A program made the position numbers and the translations under genes. The notes below the pieces were generated by a model that was not told the DNA's origin, searched no databases, and saw only the letters and a program-made list of their open reading frames with translations. This document shows, one piece after another, positions 34,402-43,187 of a stretch of DNA of 63,001 nucleotides. The DNA is from CAYFQB01 sp964345225 (GTDB lineage Bacteria; Nitrospirota; Thermodesulfovibrionia; Thermodesulfovibrionales; UBA6898), in NCBI GenBank assembly GCA_964345225.1, contig CAYFQB010000010.1:1-63001 (forward strand), given 5' to 3'. Position 1 is the first letter of the stretch. Each line of letters starts with the position of its first letter.

Positions 34402-36375
34402 ATGAAAAAACATATGGTAATATTCCAGCCTTCGGGCAGGAGGGGCGATGTAGAGGAAGGCAAGACGCTCCTTGAGGCTGCACAGTCTCTCGGAGTCGAT
34501 ATAGAGGGGCTTTGCGGAAGAAAGAAGGTATGCGGCAAATGTAAAGTAAGGATAGAGGAAGGCTATTTCGAAAAAGATAACCTGGATTCAGGGATGAAAC
34601 ATCTCTCTGCCTTATCAGAGGATGAAAAAAAGCATATTAAGCCTGAAGATGGCCCCCAGATAAGGCTTGCATGTACAGCAGAGATTTACGGCGACGTAAA
34701 AGTCTTTGTGCCTGAGCGTTCAAGGGCAGGTAAGCAGGTCGTTCGAAAGGCAGCAAAGGAGCTGTCGATAGCACTAGACCCGGCAGTAAAAAAATACAAT
34801 ATAGATCTGGTACCCCCTACCCTTGAAGACATGACAACAGGCGACTATGAACGGGTGCTGAAATTTCTTGAGGATGACTACGGCCTGAAGGACCTCACCT
34901 TTGACTATTTGGTTTTAAAAGATCTTCAGGATGTATTAAGAAAAGGTAACTGGAAGGCAACGGTGACTTTATGGATGGACAGGGAAATAATAAAGGTCGA
35001 GCCGGGTTTTGTAGAGACATGCTATGGACTTGCTGTTGATGTTGGTACGACAACCTGTGTTGGATATCTAAGTGATCTGACTACAGGCAGGGTAGTAAAC
35101 ACCGAATCTATAATGAACCCCCAGGTGCCATATGGCGAGGATGTTATGTCCCGTATAACATATGCAATGACAAATCCCGATGGCCTTGAAAAAATGCAGA
35201 AGGCGATAATAGAAGGAATTAATGAAATAATAATAAGGTCGATTTCGGATATTAAAAATGACGATCCCAAACCGGGATTTGCGATTGATGACCTGACCAT
35301 AGTTTTCAATACTGCAATGCACCATATATTTTTGGGTCTTAATCCCATATATATAGGCCGTTCACCTTTCATACCAGCTGTACAAAATTCATTAGACATC
35401 AAGGCACGTGACACAGGCCTTAAAATTAATCCATCTGCTTATATTCATGTCTTGCCTTTAGAGGCAGGCTTTGTTGGTGCTGACAATGTTGGTGTCCTTA
35501 TTGCAGAGGAGCCGTACAATCAGGATGAGATGGTTCTTGTTATTGATATAGGTACAAATGGTGAGCTTCTGCTCGGTAACAGGGACAAGGTATGTTCGAC
35601 ATCTTGTGCAACGGGACCTGCATTTGAGGGGGCTCAGATAAAGTTTGGAATGAGGGCTGCACCGGGGGCAATCGAAAAGGTGCAGATTGATCCTTTTACA
35701 AAGGAGCCAGTATACAAAGTTATAGGAAAGGCAGACTGGCATACTCATCTTGAAAAGGTTAATGCAAAAGGCATATGTGGTTCAGGGATTATAGAAGTTG
35801 CAGCAGAGATGTTTAAGGCTGGAATAATTGACAAATCAGGGAGATTTGTCAAAGACATCAAGACCCAAAGAGTCAGAAAGGATTCCGACGGCAAACCCGA
35901 ATATGTACTTGCATGGGCGGAGGAGACATCAATTGGTGCTGACATTACAATAACCCAGGGAGATATCCGGGCTATCCAGCTTGCAAAGGCGGCTATTCAT
36001 ACAGGTGCAAAATTATTGATGAAAAGGCTTGGGATTAAAAAGGTCGAAAGGGTTATCCTTGCAGGTGCATTCGGGAGCCATATAGATAGGGAATCATCGA
36101 TGATACTGGGCATGTTTCCTGATTGTCCGATTGAAAGTGTGTATGCTGTCGGCAATGCAGCAGGTGATGGTGCAAGGATGGCCCTTTTAAATAGGGCTAA
36201 GCGCGTTGAGGCAAATGAAAGGGCCAGATGGGTTGAGTTTATTGAGATAGCAACCGATCCTAAATTCGAGAGAGAATTTATGCAGGCAATGCATATACCC
36301 CATATGAAGGATGAATTTCCAAATGTAAAAAAGTTATTGGAGAAGTCTGAAAGTACCGTTGAGATAAAGGGATAA
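34402..36375 (+). CDS. RACo-type reductive activator of corrinoid proteins
   Basis: A 657-residue protein. The N-terminal [2Fe-2S] ferredoxin domain (Cys38, Cys44, Cys47 and a fourth Cys in RLACTAE) is followed by a linker and a large ASKHA-fold ATPase domain (DUF4445). The ATPase motifs include DVGTTTCVGYLSD, IDIGTNGELLLG and GAFGSHID. RACo uses ATP to lift an electron to the low-potential Co(II)/Co(I) couple and reactivates oxidised corrinoid protein. It is the last gene of the operon. A paralog lies at 59598. Confidence 0.93.
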   Translation: MKKHMVIFQPSGRRGDVEEGKTLLEAAQSLGVDIEGLCGRKKVCGKCKVRIEEGYFEKDNLDSGMKHLSALSEDEKKHIKPEDGPQIRLACTAEIYGDVKVFVPERSRAGKQVVRKAAKELSIALDPAVKKYNIDLVPPTLEDMTTGDYERVLKFLEDDYGLKDLTFDYLVLKDLQDVLRKGNWKATVTLWMDREIIKVEPGFVETCYGLAVDVGTTTCVGYLSDLTTGRVVNTESIMNPQVPYGEDVMSRITYAMTNPDGLEKMQKAIIEGINEIIIRSISDIKNDDPKPGFAIDDLTIVFNTAMHHIFLGLNPIYIGRSPFIPAVQNSLDIKARDTGLKINPSAYIHVLPLEAGFVGADNVGVLIAEEPYNQDEMVLVIDIGTNGELLLGNRDKVCSTSCATGPAFEGAQIKFGMRAAPGAIEKVQIDPFTKEPVYKVIGKADWHTHLEKVNAKGICGSGIIEVAAEMFKAGIIDKSGRFVKDIKTQRVRKDSDGKPEYVLAWAEETSIGADITITQGDIRAIQLAKAAIHTGAKLLMKRLGIKKVERVILAGAFGSHIDRESSMILGMFPDCPIESVYAVGNAAGDGARMALLNRAKRVEANERARWVEFIEIATDPKFEREFMQAMHIPHMKDEFPNVKKLLEKSESTVEIKG

Positions 36376-36392
36376 ATGAGACATACTCAGAC

Positions 36393-36538
36393 TAGGGAGC
36401 GAAAGGAATATGTCCAACTATCATAATCCATAAAAAATGCATTAACAAAGGTGGTACCCCGAAAAGTCGGGATAAAATGGTAAAGACTTTTTCTGCAAAT
36501 ACACCTGCTCTTTTTATACTGAATTTTATTTTTTATGT
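36393..36538 (-). repeat. MITE-like repeat, copy 2, with an internal insertion
   Basis: Bases 36393-36420 are identical to 166-193. Resemblance to copy 1 resumes after an extra block of about 85 bases (about 36436-36519), with CTCTTTTTATACTGAA near 36519 matching its end region. The extra block itself contains an AAAAAATGCATT end-like word, as if one copy inserted in another. The rest of the 36376-36663 gap is AT-rich with no gene. Confidence 0.65.
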
Positions 36539-36663
36539 TAAAAATAACCTGATTAACCTGTAAGAATATAAAAATGAAATTTTATACTTTATTAAGTTGG
36601 GCAGAATATGTGATACTACCGAAAATATATAATTTAGATATCTAACTCGTAGAGGAGCTTGAT

Positions 36664-38085
36664 GTGAATAAAGGCAGAATCCTGATCATAGATGACGAAG
36701 ACATCGTCAGAACAAGCTGCCAGCGTATACTTGAGCCTGAAGGTTACACTGTAGAGACGGCTAAAAGCGGTCCGGAGGGATTAAATCTTCTTTCCAGGAA
36801 TGTCTTTGACCTGGTACTTACCGACTTAAAAATGCCAGATATGGACGGCATTGAAGTTCTCAGAAAGATCAAGGAGATGTGGTCTGATATCGAGACAATA
36901 ATTATGACAGGCTATGGTACAGTAAGCACTGCTGTAAAGGCAATGAAAATAGGAGCATTTGACTATATAGAAAAACCTTTCAGTCCTGAAGAACTATTGA
37001 AAATGATTTCAAAAGTGCTCGAGAGGAAAAAACTTGCCATTGAAAATCTCAACCTGAGAGAAAGACTCGCTTCTCATTATGAGCTCAGCAACATAGTAGG
37101 CGTATCACAAGCCATGCAGAAAGTTTTTCATCTGATTGCAAAAGTAGCTAATACAGGGAGCACTGTTCTGATAACAGGCGAAAGCGGGACAGGCAAAGAA
37201 CTAGTGGCAAAGGCAATCCACTACAATAGTCCAAGAAAGGATCAGCCTTTTATAGTTGTCGATTGTGTAACAATTCCCGAGACTCTTATTGAATCAGAAT
37301 TATTCGGACATGCAAAGGGAGCGTTTACAGGTGCGACAGAGAAGAAAAAAGGCCTGATCGAAATGGCAAACAAGGGAACAATCTTCTTTGATGAAATAGG
37401 CAATCTTGATATCTCAACTCAGGCCAAATTACTCAGGGTGCTCCAGGAACGTGAATTCAGGCCCATTGGAGAAAAAAATCCTGTAAATGTTGATATCAGG
37501 TTTATATCAGCAACCAATAAAGACCTGCAGGCAATGACCAAAGAAGGCACGTTCAGGGAAGATTTTTTTTACAGGCTTAACATCTTCCCAATATATATAC
37601 CTCCGTTAAGAGAAAGAAAAGAAGACATCCCTCACCTTGCATATCATTTTCTCCAAAAGTACAACGCTGAACTTAACAAGAAGGTCACCCACATCACAGC
37701 AGATACCATGAAGTTGCTTGTATGCCATGACTGGCCAGGGAATATCAGGCAATTAGAAAATATAATACAGAGGTCTGTCATAATGTGTCATGGAAAAACA
37801 TTACGGCCTGAACTTCTCTCATCACTTAAACAGTCCTCTTCAAAGGATGTACCAATGACCGTGCATGAACTGAAAATAATGAAAAAAAACCTTAAACATA
37901 AATCTATTGAAAATATTGAGAAGGCATTTGTTCTGGAAGCACTTAAGAGAAACCAATGGAATGTGTCAAGGGCAGCCTCTGATGTTAAAATGCAAAGGCC
38001 AAATTTCCACGCACTTCTGAAAAAATATAATATAAGTGTAAAAATGGCCAATACAATAAAACCTGCAGAAAGAACAAAGCTTTAA
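36664..38085 (+). CDS. NtrC-family sigma-54-dependent response regulator
   Basis: A 473-residue regulator with a receiver (IDDEDI, TDLKMPDMDG, EKPFSP), an AAA+ domain with GESGTGKE, canonical GAFTGA and TIFFDEIG, and a Fis-type HTH (WNVSRAASDVKMQRPNFH). The start is GTG at 36664, with GAGGAG upstream. No kinase is adjacent. It lies directly before a gene set headed by a sigma-54 promoter and is the natural candidate activator. Its receiver closely resembles those fused to the GcvH-like and NuoE proteins downstream, hinting that one kinase may address all three. Confidence 0.93.
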   Translation: MNKGRILIIDDEDIVRTSCQRILEPEGYTVETAKSGPEGLNLLSRNVFDLVLTDLKMPDMDGIEVLRKIKEMWSDIETIIMTGYGTVSTAVKAMKIGAFDYIEKPFSPEELLKMISKVLERKKLAIENLNLRERLASHYELSNIVGVSQAMQKVFHLIAKVANTGSTVLITGESGTGKELVAKAIHYNSPRKDQPFIVVDCVTIPETLIESELFGHAKGAFTGATEKKKGLIEMANKGTIFFDEIGNLDISTQAKLLRVLQEREFRPIGEKNPVNVDIRFISATNKDLQAMTKEGTFREDFFYRLNIFPIYIPPLRERKEDIPHLAYHFLQKYNAELNKKVTHITADTMKLLVCHDWPGNIRQLENIIQRSVIMCHGKTLRPELLSSLKQSSSKDVPMTVHELKIMKKNLKHKSIENIEKAFVLEALKRNQWNVSRAASDVKMQRPNFHALLKKYNISVKMANTIKPAERTKL

Positions 38086-38574
38086 ATTCCACCCTTCTAA
38101 CGGGGTTTACTTCCTGAATCCCCTTATAAAAAGTTATACTATTATTAAGTTTGAATTTCTGCATCCAAATTTGTTTTTTTCAGTAAACCCTGTTTGAAGA
38201 AAAAAACAATAATTTCTAAACGGGTTAAAGAATAGAGGACATTGTTTTTTTATTTTTAGAAGTTCGGTTCTGAAAAGTCTTAAATGGCAATAATCTATAC
38301 ATGTATAAAAAAAAAATACATGAAAAATTCTTGGAAGAAGATTCTCTAAAAAGACATTAAACCTGCTTAAATGTTATACCGGAACCGCAATAATCCAAAT
38401 AAAATCAGCGATTTAAGTGAAGACAAGGCACATACAAGATGAAACGAACAGACATCTGAAATATTTTTCTCGAACTTTTAATGTATTTTCTTTCTATACA
38501 CTATGAATAAATTTATAAAGACTTGGATTAGCCATAAAAGATTTTACTTTTTGATTTTAAAGGATTTTCTTTTC
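38086..38574. other. Intergenic region upstream of the redox operon
   Basis: No gene is seen in this AT-rich stretch. It has a TTCTAACGGGGTTTAC motif at 38096-38111 and a perfect 12-bp palindrome, TATACATGTATA (38296-38307), about 270 bases before the sigma-54 promoter, where an enhancer site for an NtrC-type activator could lie. Confidence 0.5.
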
Positions 38575-38590
38575 AGGCATCTATTTTGCA
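38575..38590 (+). promoter_or_regulatory. Sigma-54 (RpoN) promoter of the redox operon
   Basis: AGGCAT-N5-TTGCA with GG at 38576-38577 and GC at 38588-38589, exactly 10 bases between. The predicted transcript start is about 38601, giving a leader of about 42 bases with CGGAGG before the ATG at 38643. Confidence 0.78.
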
Positions 38591-38642
38591 TCTTTAATGG
38601 TCGTGCAGGGTTTTTTGAAAAACATTATTACGGAGGTCAATT

Positions 38643-39419
38643 ATGGAAAACAAGGGTAAAATATTAGTACTTGACGACGACCCTGTTGTGACTTTGAGCT
38701 GTAAAAGAATCCTCGGAGCTGAAGGTTACAATATCATAACAAGCGAAAAGGGTGAAGATACCTTAAATAAGGTTTCAAAGGAAGAATTTGACCTGCTGAT
38801 TACGGATATAAGACTTCCTGATATTAACGGTATCACTGTATTGAAGGAATCAAAGATTATCCAACCTAAATTAGACGTTGTAGTTATTACAGGCTACCCG
38901 ACTCTTGAAGATGCAAAAGAATCCGTAAAACTCGGAGCATTCGAATATATAGAAAAACCTTTTACACCTGAGTTCATGATAAACGTTGCTAAAAGGGTCT
39001 TCGACAACAGGGGTTGGATACTGAGAAAGGCATTTATTGATGAGTTCAGAAATGAGATTGTACCGCTCAGGGATACTGAAAATCCGGTAATTTATTACAA
39101 AGAAGGGACCTGGGCGAGACCGACAAAGAATGGAGCATGGGAGATAGGTTGTGATATAAGATACTGGCTGCTGAGCGGTCAACTAATGTACATTGACCTT
39201 CCAGAGGGTGCTGAAACGGTCATTGCAGGAGAAACGTTTGCAAAAATACTCTCTGGTGAAGGGAAGACCGAAGAACTTATATCCCCAATGACAGGAAAGA
39301 TTAAAGAGATTAATGTTAATGCCAATACAGCTATGAGTGCCCTGGTGCGTGACAATCTGAGCGAAGGCTGGCTGCTATGGTTAGCAAGGATTTATCCTGT
39401 AACTTCTGATAAATCTTAA
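38643..39419 (+). CDS. Receiver domain fused to a glycine-cleavage H-protein-like domain
   Basis: A 258-residue two-domain protein. Residues 1-125 are a complete response-regulator receiver (LDDDPV, TDIRLPDING, EKPFTP). Residues about 135-250 resemble GcvH (WARPTKNGAWEIGCD, YIDLPEGAETV, SPMTGKIKEIN, EGWLLWLARI). The lipoyl-lysine neighbourhood reads GEGKTEELISP; the Lys is present but one residue closer to the SP than in GcvH, so lipoylation is uncertain. It heads the Nfn/Nuo-type operon rather than a glycine-cleavage set, so a role as a phospho-controlled carrier or adaptor for the redox enzymes is inferred. Confidence 0.87.
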   Translation: MENKGKILVLDDDPVVTLSCKRILGAEGYNIITSEKGEDTLNKVSKEEFDLLITDIRLPDINGITVLKESKIIQPKLDVVVITGYPTLEDAKESVKLGAFEYIEKPFTPEFMINVAKRVFDNRGWILRKAFIDEFRNEIVPLRDTENPVIYYKEGTWARPTKNGAWEIGCDIRYWLLSGQLMYIDLPEGAETVIAGETFAKILSGEGKTEELISPMTGKIKEINVNANTAMSALVRDNLSEGWLLWLARIYPVTSDKS

Positions 39420-39452
39420 TCAAAAAATAATGTCTCAAGTTAAGGAGAAACT

Positions 39453-40283
39453 ATGTTTAAAATTCTAAAAAAGGAAGAACTTTCAGAAAATATAACGTTA
39501 TTTGATATTGAAGCCAAAGAGATTGCAAAAAAGGCAAAGCCAGGTAATTTTTTCGTACTTAAGATTCATGAAGAAGGGGAAAGGATACCTCTGACTATTG
39601 CAGACTTTGACAGGGAAAAAGGAACAATTACCGCGGTTTTCCAGAAGGTCGGTAAAACAACCTACCATCTGGGAACACTAAATGAGGGTGATCTTATATC
39701 CGATATTATTGGTCCTCTCGGAATACCTTCACATATAGAAAAATTAGGTACTGTTGTTTGTGTCGGCGGCGGGGTGGGTATCGCACCAGTCTATCCAATA
39801 ACAAAGGCGTTAAAGGAGACAGGCAATAAAGTGATTTCTATTATAGGTGCCAGATCAAAAGATCTCCTTTTCTGGGAAGAAAAGATGCGTAATGTATCAG
39901 ACGAGCTATTTGTTACCACAGATGACGGCTCATACGGCAGAAAGGGAGTAATAACAGTACCCCTGGAGGAGGTATTAAAAGACAATAAAATTGATTTGGT
40001 AGTCGCCATTGGCCCTGCCATTATGATGAAATTCGCCTGCAAGACAACAGAAAAATACAACGTAAAAACAGTTGTCAGTCTTAATTCAATAATGATTGAT
40101 GCAACAGGAATGTGTGGCGGCTGCAGAGTAGAGGTGGGAGGAGAGACAAAGTTCTGCTGTGTCGATGGCCCTGAATTTGACGGGCATAAGGTTGATTTTG
40201 ACCTGCTTCTGGAAAGGCAGAAAATGTATCTTGAAGAGGAAAAGATTGCTTTAGATAGATATAGGAAAGGATTGGGGGTCTAA
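39453..40283 (+). CDS. nfnA: NfnA-like FAD/[2Fe-2S] subunit of NADH-dependent ferredoxin:NADP oxidoreductase
   Basis: A 276-residue ferredoxin-NADP-reductase-fold protein: an FAD-binding beta-barrel (about 1-95, RIPLTIAD), an NAD-binding domain (VCVGGGVGIAPVYP) and a C-terminal [2Fe-2S] site (MCGGCRVEVGG...FCCVDGPEF). This is the small subunit of Nfn/sulfide dehydrogenase, which couples NADH, NADPH and ferredoxin by flavin-based electron bifurcation. The partner nfnB starts 2 bases downstream. Confidence 0.9.
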   Translation: MFKILKKEELSENITLFDIEAKEIAKKAKPGNFFVLKIHEEGERIPLTIADFDREKGTITAVFQKVGKTTYHLGTLNEGDLISDIIGPLGIPSHIEKLGTVVCVGGGVGIAPVYPITKALKETGNKVISIIGARSKDLLFWEEKMRNVSDELFVTTDDGSYGRKGVITVPLEEVLKDNKIDLVVAIGPAIMMKFACKTTEKYNVKTVVSLNSIMIDATGMCGGCRVEVGGETKFCCVDGPEFDGHKVDFDLLLERQKMYLEEEKIALDRYRKGLGV

Positions 40284-40285
40284 AT

Positions 40286-41728
40286 ATGGAAGAAAAGAAG
40301 GAACCTAAAAAAGAAGACGAAAAGAAAAAGATCAGAGTAAAGATGAAGGAACAGGAACCTCTTGTGAGGGCCAGAAATTTCGATGAGGTGCCTTACGGTT
40401 ATTCTCCTGAAGAAGCAGTTGAAGAAGCAAAGAGATGTTTATCCTGCAAAAACCCGGCCTGCAGAAAAGGCTGTCCGGTAGAGGTAGATATACCTGGATT
40501 CATAAATCTCATAAAAGAACAGAAGTTCCTTGAAGCATGTTATAAAGTCAAGGAGAAAAATGCACTTCCTGCTGTCTGTGGAAGGGTATGCCCCCAGGAG
40601 ATTCAATGTGAATCTTTATGTCTTGTGGGCAAGAAAGGCGACCCTGTTGCTGTCGGCAACCTGGAGAGGTTCGTTGCAGATTACGAAGCTGAAAAAGGCG
40701 AGATAAAGCTCCCCGAGAAACCAAAGCCAACCGGCAGAAAAATAGCAATAATAGGTTCAGGCCCCGGCGGTTTAACCTGTGCAGCTGACTTAATAATGTC
40801 AGGTCATCAGGTTACCCTTTTTGAAGCATTACACAAATCAGGCGGGGTATTAGTCTACGGCATACCCGAGTTCAGGCTTCCAAAAGCAATAGTAGAAAGG
40901 GAGGTTGAATATATCAGGAAACTTGGTGTTGAGGTAGTAGTTAATGCAATTGTTGGAAAGCTGTTCACTGTTGACGAATTATTAAACCATCACGGGTATG
41001 ATGCAATATATATCGGAATAGGTGCAGGTCTGCCCATATTTCTGGGAATACCCGGAGAAAACCTCAATGGTGTTTACTCTGCTAATGAGTTCCTGACAAG
41101 GGCAAACCTGATGAAGGCCTATCTCTTTCCCGAGTACGATACCCCTATCAAAAGAGGCAAAAAGGTTGCGGTATTTGGCGGGGGAAACGTTGCCATGGAT
41201 GCTGCAAGGGTTGCGTTAAGACTCGGGGCAGAAAAAGTCTATCTTATATACAGGCGCTCTGAAGCTGAGATGCCCGCAAGAAAGGCCGAAGTTCATCATG
41301 CTCACGATGAAGGAATAGAATTCGTACTCCTAACAAATCCGACGAGATTAATTGATGACGGAAAGGGGAATGTCTGTGGAGTCGAATGTTTAAAGATGGA
41401 ATTAGGCGAGCCTGACGAATCAGGCAGGAGGAGGCCTGTACCCATAAAAGGCAGCGAATTCCAGATTGAAGTAGACGTTGCAATACCAGCTCTTGGTGCA
41501 AGGGCAAATCCGCTTTTGACAGCAACCATGTCAGACTTAAAAATTAATAAAAGAGGCTATATAGTTGCTGAAGAAGAAACAGGCATGACCTCAAAAGAGG
41601 GGGTCTTTGCAGGCGGAGATATTGTAACAGGTTCTGCAACAGTAATCCTGGCTATGGGTGCTGGAAGAAAAGCGGCAAGAGGAATTAATGACTATCTTAA
41701 ATGGAAATACTGGGACTTTAAGACTTAA
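40286..41728 (+). CDS. nfnB: NfnB-like (GltD-type) large subunit
   Basis: A 480-residue protein with an N-terminal pair of [4Fe-4S] sites (CLSCKNPACRKGCP...CGRVCPQEIQCESLC), then two nucleotide-binding domains (IAIIGSGPGGLTCA for FAD, VAVFGGGNVAMDAARVA for NADPH) as in glutamate-synthase small subunit and NfnB. With NfnA it should form the bifurcating transhydrogenase. The highly charged Lys/Glu tail at the N-terminus (first 20 residues) is an extension. A close relative is fused to NuoF at 43188. Confidence 0.9.
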   Translation: MEEKKEPKKEDEKKKIRVKMKEQEPLVRARNFDEVPYGYSPEEAVEEAKRCLSCKNPACRKGCPVEVDIPGFINLIKEQKFLEACYKVKEKNALPAVCGRVCPQEIQCESLCLVGKKGDPVAVGNLERFVADYEAEKGEIKLPEKPKPTGRKIAIIGSGPGGLTCAADLIMSGHQVTLFEALHKSGGVLVYGIPEFRLPKAIVEREVEYIRKLGVEVVVNAIVGKLFTVDELLNHHGYDAIYIGIGAGLPIFLGIPGENLNGVYSANEFLTRANLMKAYLFPEYDTPIKRGKKVAVFGGGNVAMDAARVALRLGAEKVYLIYRRSEAEMPARKAEVHHAHDEGIEFVLLTNPTRLIDDGKGNVCGVECLKMELGEPDESGRRRPVPIKGSEFQIEVDVAIPALGARANPLLTATMSDLKINKRGYIVAEEETGMTSKEGVFAGGDIVTGSATVILAMGAGRKAARGINDYLKWKYWDFKT

Positions 41729-41811
41729 AAGTAAGGAGTTATAAGTCAATAGTGAATGTCTTCTAAATTTATAACTTTTTACTTACTAACTTGGGAGGAG
41801 GAGATATATTT

Positions 41812-42681
41812 ATGGAAAACGATTTTAAAATACTCGTAGTAGACGATGAAGATGTCGTTATAAGAAGCTGCGAGAGAGTACTTAAGTCTGAAGGCTATAA
41901 CATCGAAGGTGCATTGAGTGGGAAAGAGGCAATATCCAAGATGGAGCAAAATAATTTCAATCTCGTTCTCACTGACCTTAAGATGCCCGAGATGGACGGC
42001 ATCACCCTGATTAGATGGATACGAAAAGAAAAGCCGGATACAGGCGTAGTTATAATCACAGGTTATCCATCACAGGAGACAATTAAAGAAGCCCTTGAAT
42101 TAGGCATTATTGACTACGTGCCAAAGCCCTTCACTCCGGCGGTGCTGACAGATGTAACACACAGGGCTGTAGAATGGATAAAGGTAAAGGTTCCCGTCGA
42201 GGAAGAACCACCCGAAGATTTCCCGCCATCAATGGCTGCTGAACTGGATAATGTAATCAGGGAATACAGGGATATGCCCGGAAACCTTATACCTGTACTT
42301 CAAAGAGCTCAGGCACTAGTAGGATATCTCCCTCCTGTTGTTCAGAAACGTATCTCTAAAGGTCTTAATATACCATCAGCAGAGGTCCACAGTGTTGTCT
42401 CATTCTACGCCTTCTTTACCATGAAACCAAGAGGAGAACACCTCATCAGGCTCTGTCTGGGGACTGCCTGCTATGCAAAAAAATCAGAGGCAATTCTGGA
42501 GAAGTTCATGGAAGAATTAGATGTCGAAGTTGAGGAGGTTACCGAGGATAAAAAATTCTCCCTTGAGACTGTCCGATGCCTTGGTGCATGCGGTCTCGCA
42601 CCAGTGGCAGTAGTAGACGAAGAGACTTATGGCTTATTACATCCAAAGAAGGTAAGAGAGGTCATAAATGCATATAGATAA
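41812..42681 (+). CDS. Receiver domain fused to a NuoE-like [2Fe-2S] subunit
   Basis: A 289-residue fusion. Residues 1-125 are an intact receiver (VDDEDV, TDLKMPEMDG, PKPFTP). Residues about 145-289 are a NuoE/HydC-type thioredoxin-fold [2Fe-2S] protein with the four cysteines in the usual CX4C (CLGTAC) and CX3C (CLGAC) pattern. NuoE subunits pass electrons near the NADH-oxidising NuoF. The start ATG 41812 has GGAGGAGGAG at the right distance. A receiver on an electron-transfer subunit suggests direct control of redox complex assembly or activity by phosphorylation, an inference. Confidence 0.92.
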   Translation: MENDFKILVVDDEDVVIRSCERVLKSEGYNIEGALSGKEAISKMEQNNFNLVLTDLKMPEMDGITLIRWIRKEKPDTGVVIITGYPSQETIKEALELGIIDYVPKPFTPAVLTDVTHRAVEWIKVKVPVEEEPPEDFPPSMAAELDNVIREYRDMPGNLIPVLQRAQALVGYLPPVVQKRISKGLNIPSAEVHSVVSFYAFFTMKPRGEHLIRLCLGTACYAKKSEAILEKFMEELDVEVEEVTEDKKFSLETVRCLGACGLAPVAVVDEETYGLLHPKKVREVINAYR

Positions 42682-42695
42682 AAAGGAGAGAAACT

Positions 42696-43079
42696 ATGCC
42701 AAGACTAACTATAGATGATTTAAAAAGGATTAAAGAAGAATATAAGGCAACCTTTACCTTAAGGGAAGGCGGTTACAGGGCAAAGGTAACAGTTCATATG
42801 GGCACATGTGGCATAGCTGCTGGTGCAAGAGCAATAATGACCGTTGTAATGGACGAAATTGCACAGGCCAAGGTTGAAGACGTGATTGTTACTACATCTG
42901 GTTGTGCCGGACTATGCGCCCGTGAACCAATGGCAACAGTTGAGATAGTGAATAATCCCCCTGTCAGATATATTGACCTTACCGACGAAAAGATCAAAGA
43001 GATATTCAAAGAACATATAATTGGGGGCAAAGCAGTAGAAAAATATGCATTGGCTATTGGAAGTGAGACAACATATTAA
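42696..43079 (+). CDS. Small thioredoxin-fold [2Fe-2S] protein
   Basis: A 127-residue protein of the (2Fe-2S) ferredoxin-like/NuoE-like family found beside HydABC-type hydrogenases. Cysteines are in VHMGTCGIAAGARA and TTSGCAGLCAREP; the first pair is reduced to a single Cys, so cluster ligation may be incomplete. Good ribosome site (AAAGGAG). It lies between the NuoE-like and NuoF-like genes and is likely part of the same complex. Confidence 0.8.
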   Translation: MPRLTIDDLKRIKEEYKATFTLREGGYRAKVTVHMGTCGIAAGARAIMTVVMDEIAQAKVEDVIVTTSGCAGLCAREPMATVEIVNNPPVRYIDLTDEKIKEIFKEHIIGGKAVEKYALAIGSETTY

Positions 43080-43187
43080 AATGAACACACATAACCACAG
43101 AATGAAAAAAAACAGATTAGCACAGATATCTGCGATCATCTGTACTCATCCGCGGTCATCTGTGTTTTGTAATTCAGGAGGATAGGG
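43080..43187. repeat. ATCTGTG-type inverted/direct repeat spacer
   Basis: A 108-base spacer in an otherwise tightly packed operon. AACAGAT-type and ATCTGTGTT-type words face each other at the ends (about 43111 and 43158), with further GATATCTGCGATCATCTGT words inside. It resembles the short CAGATxAxCACAG repeats scattered in many anaerobe genomes. The end of the spacer carries AGGAGG for the next gene. Confidence 0.6.

Noticed and set aside
43080..43187. CRISPR array
   Set aside because: The repeated words are short, unequal and without regular spacers.
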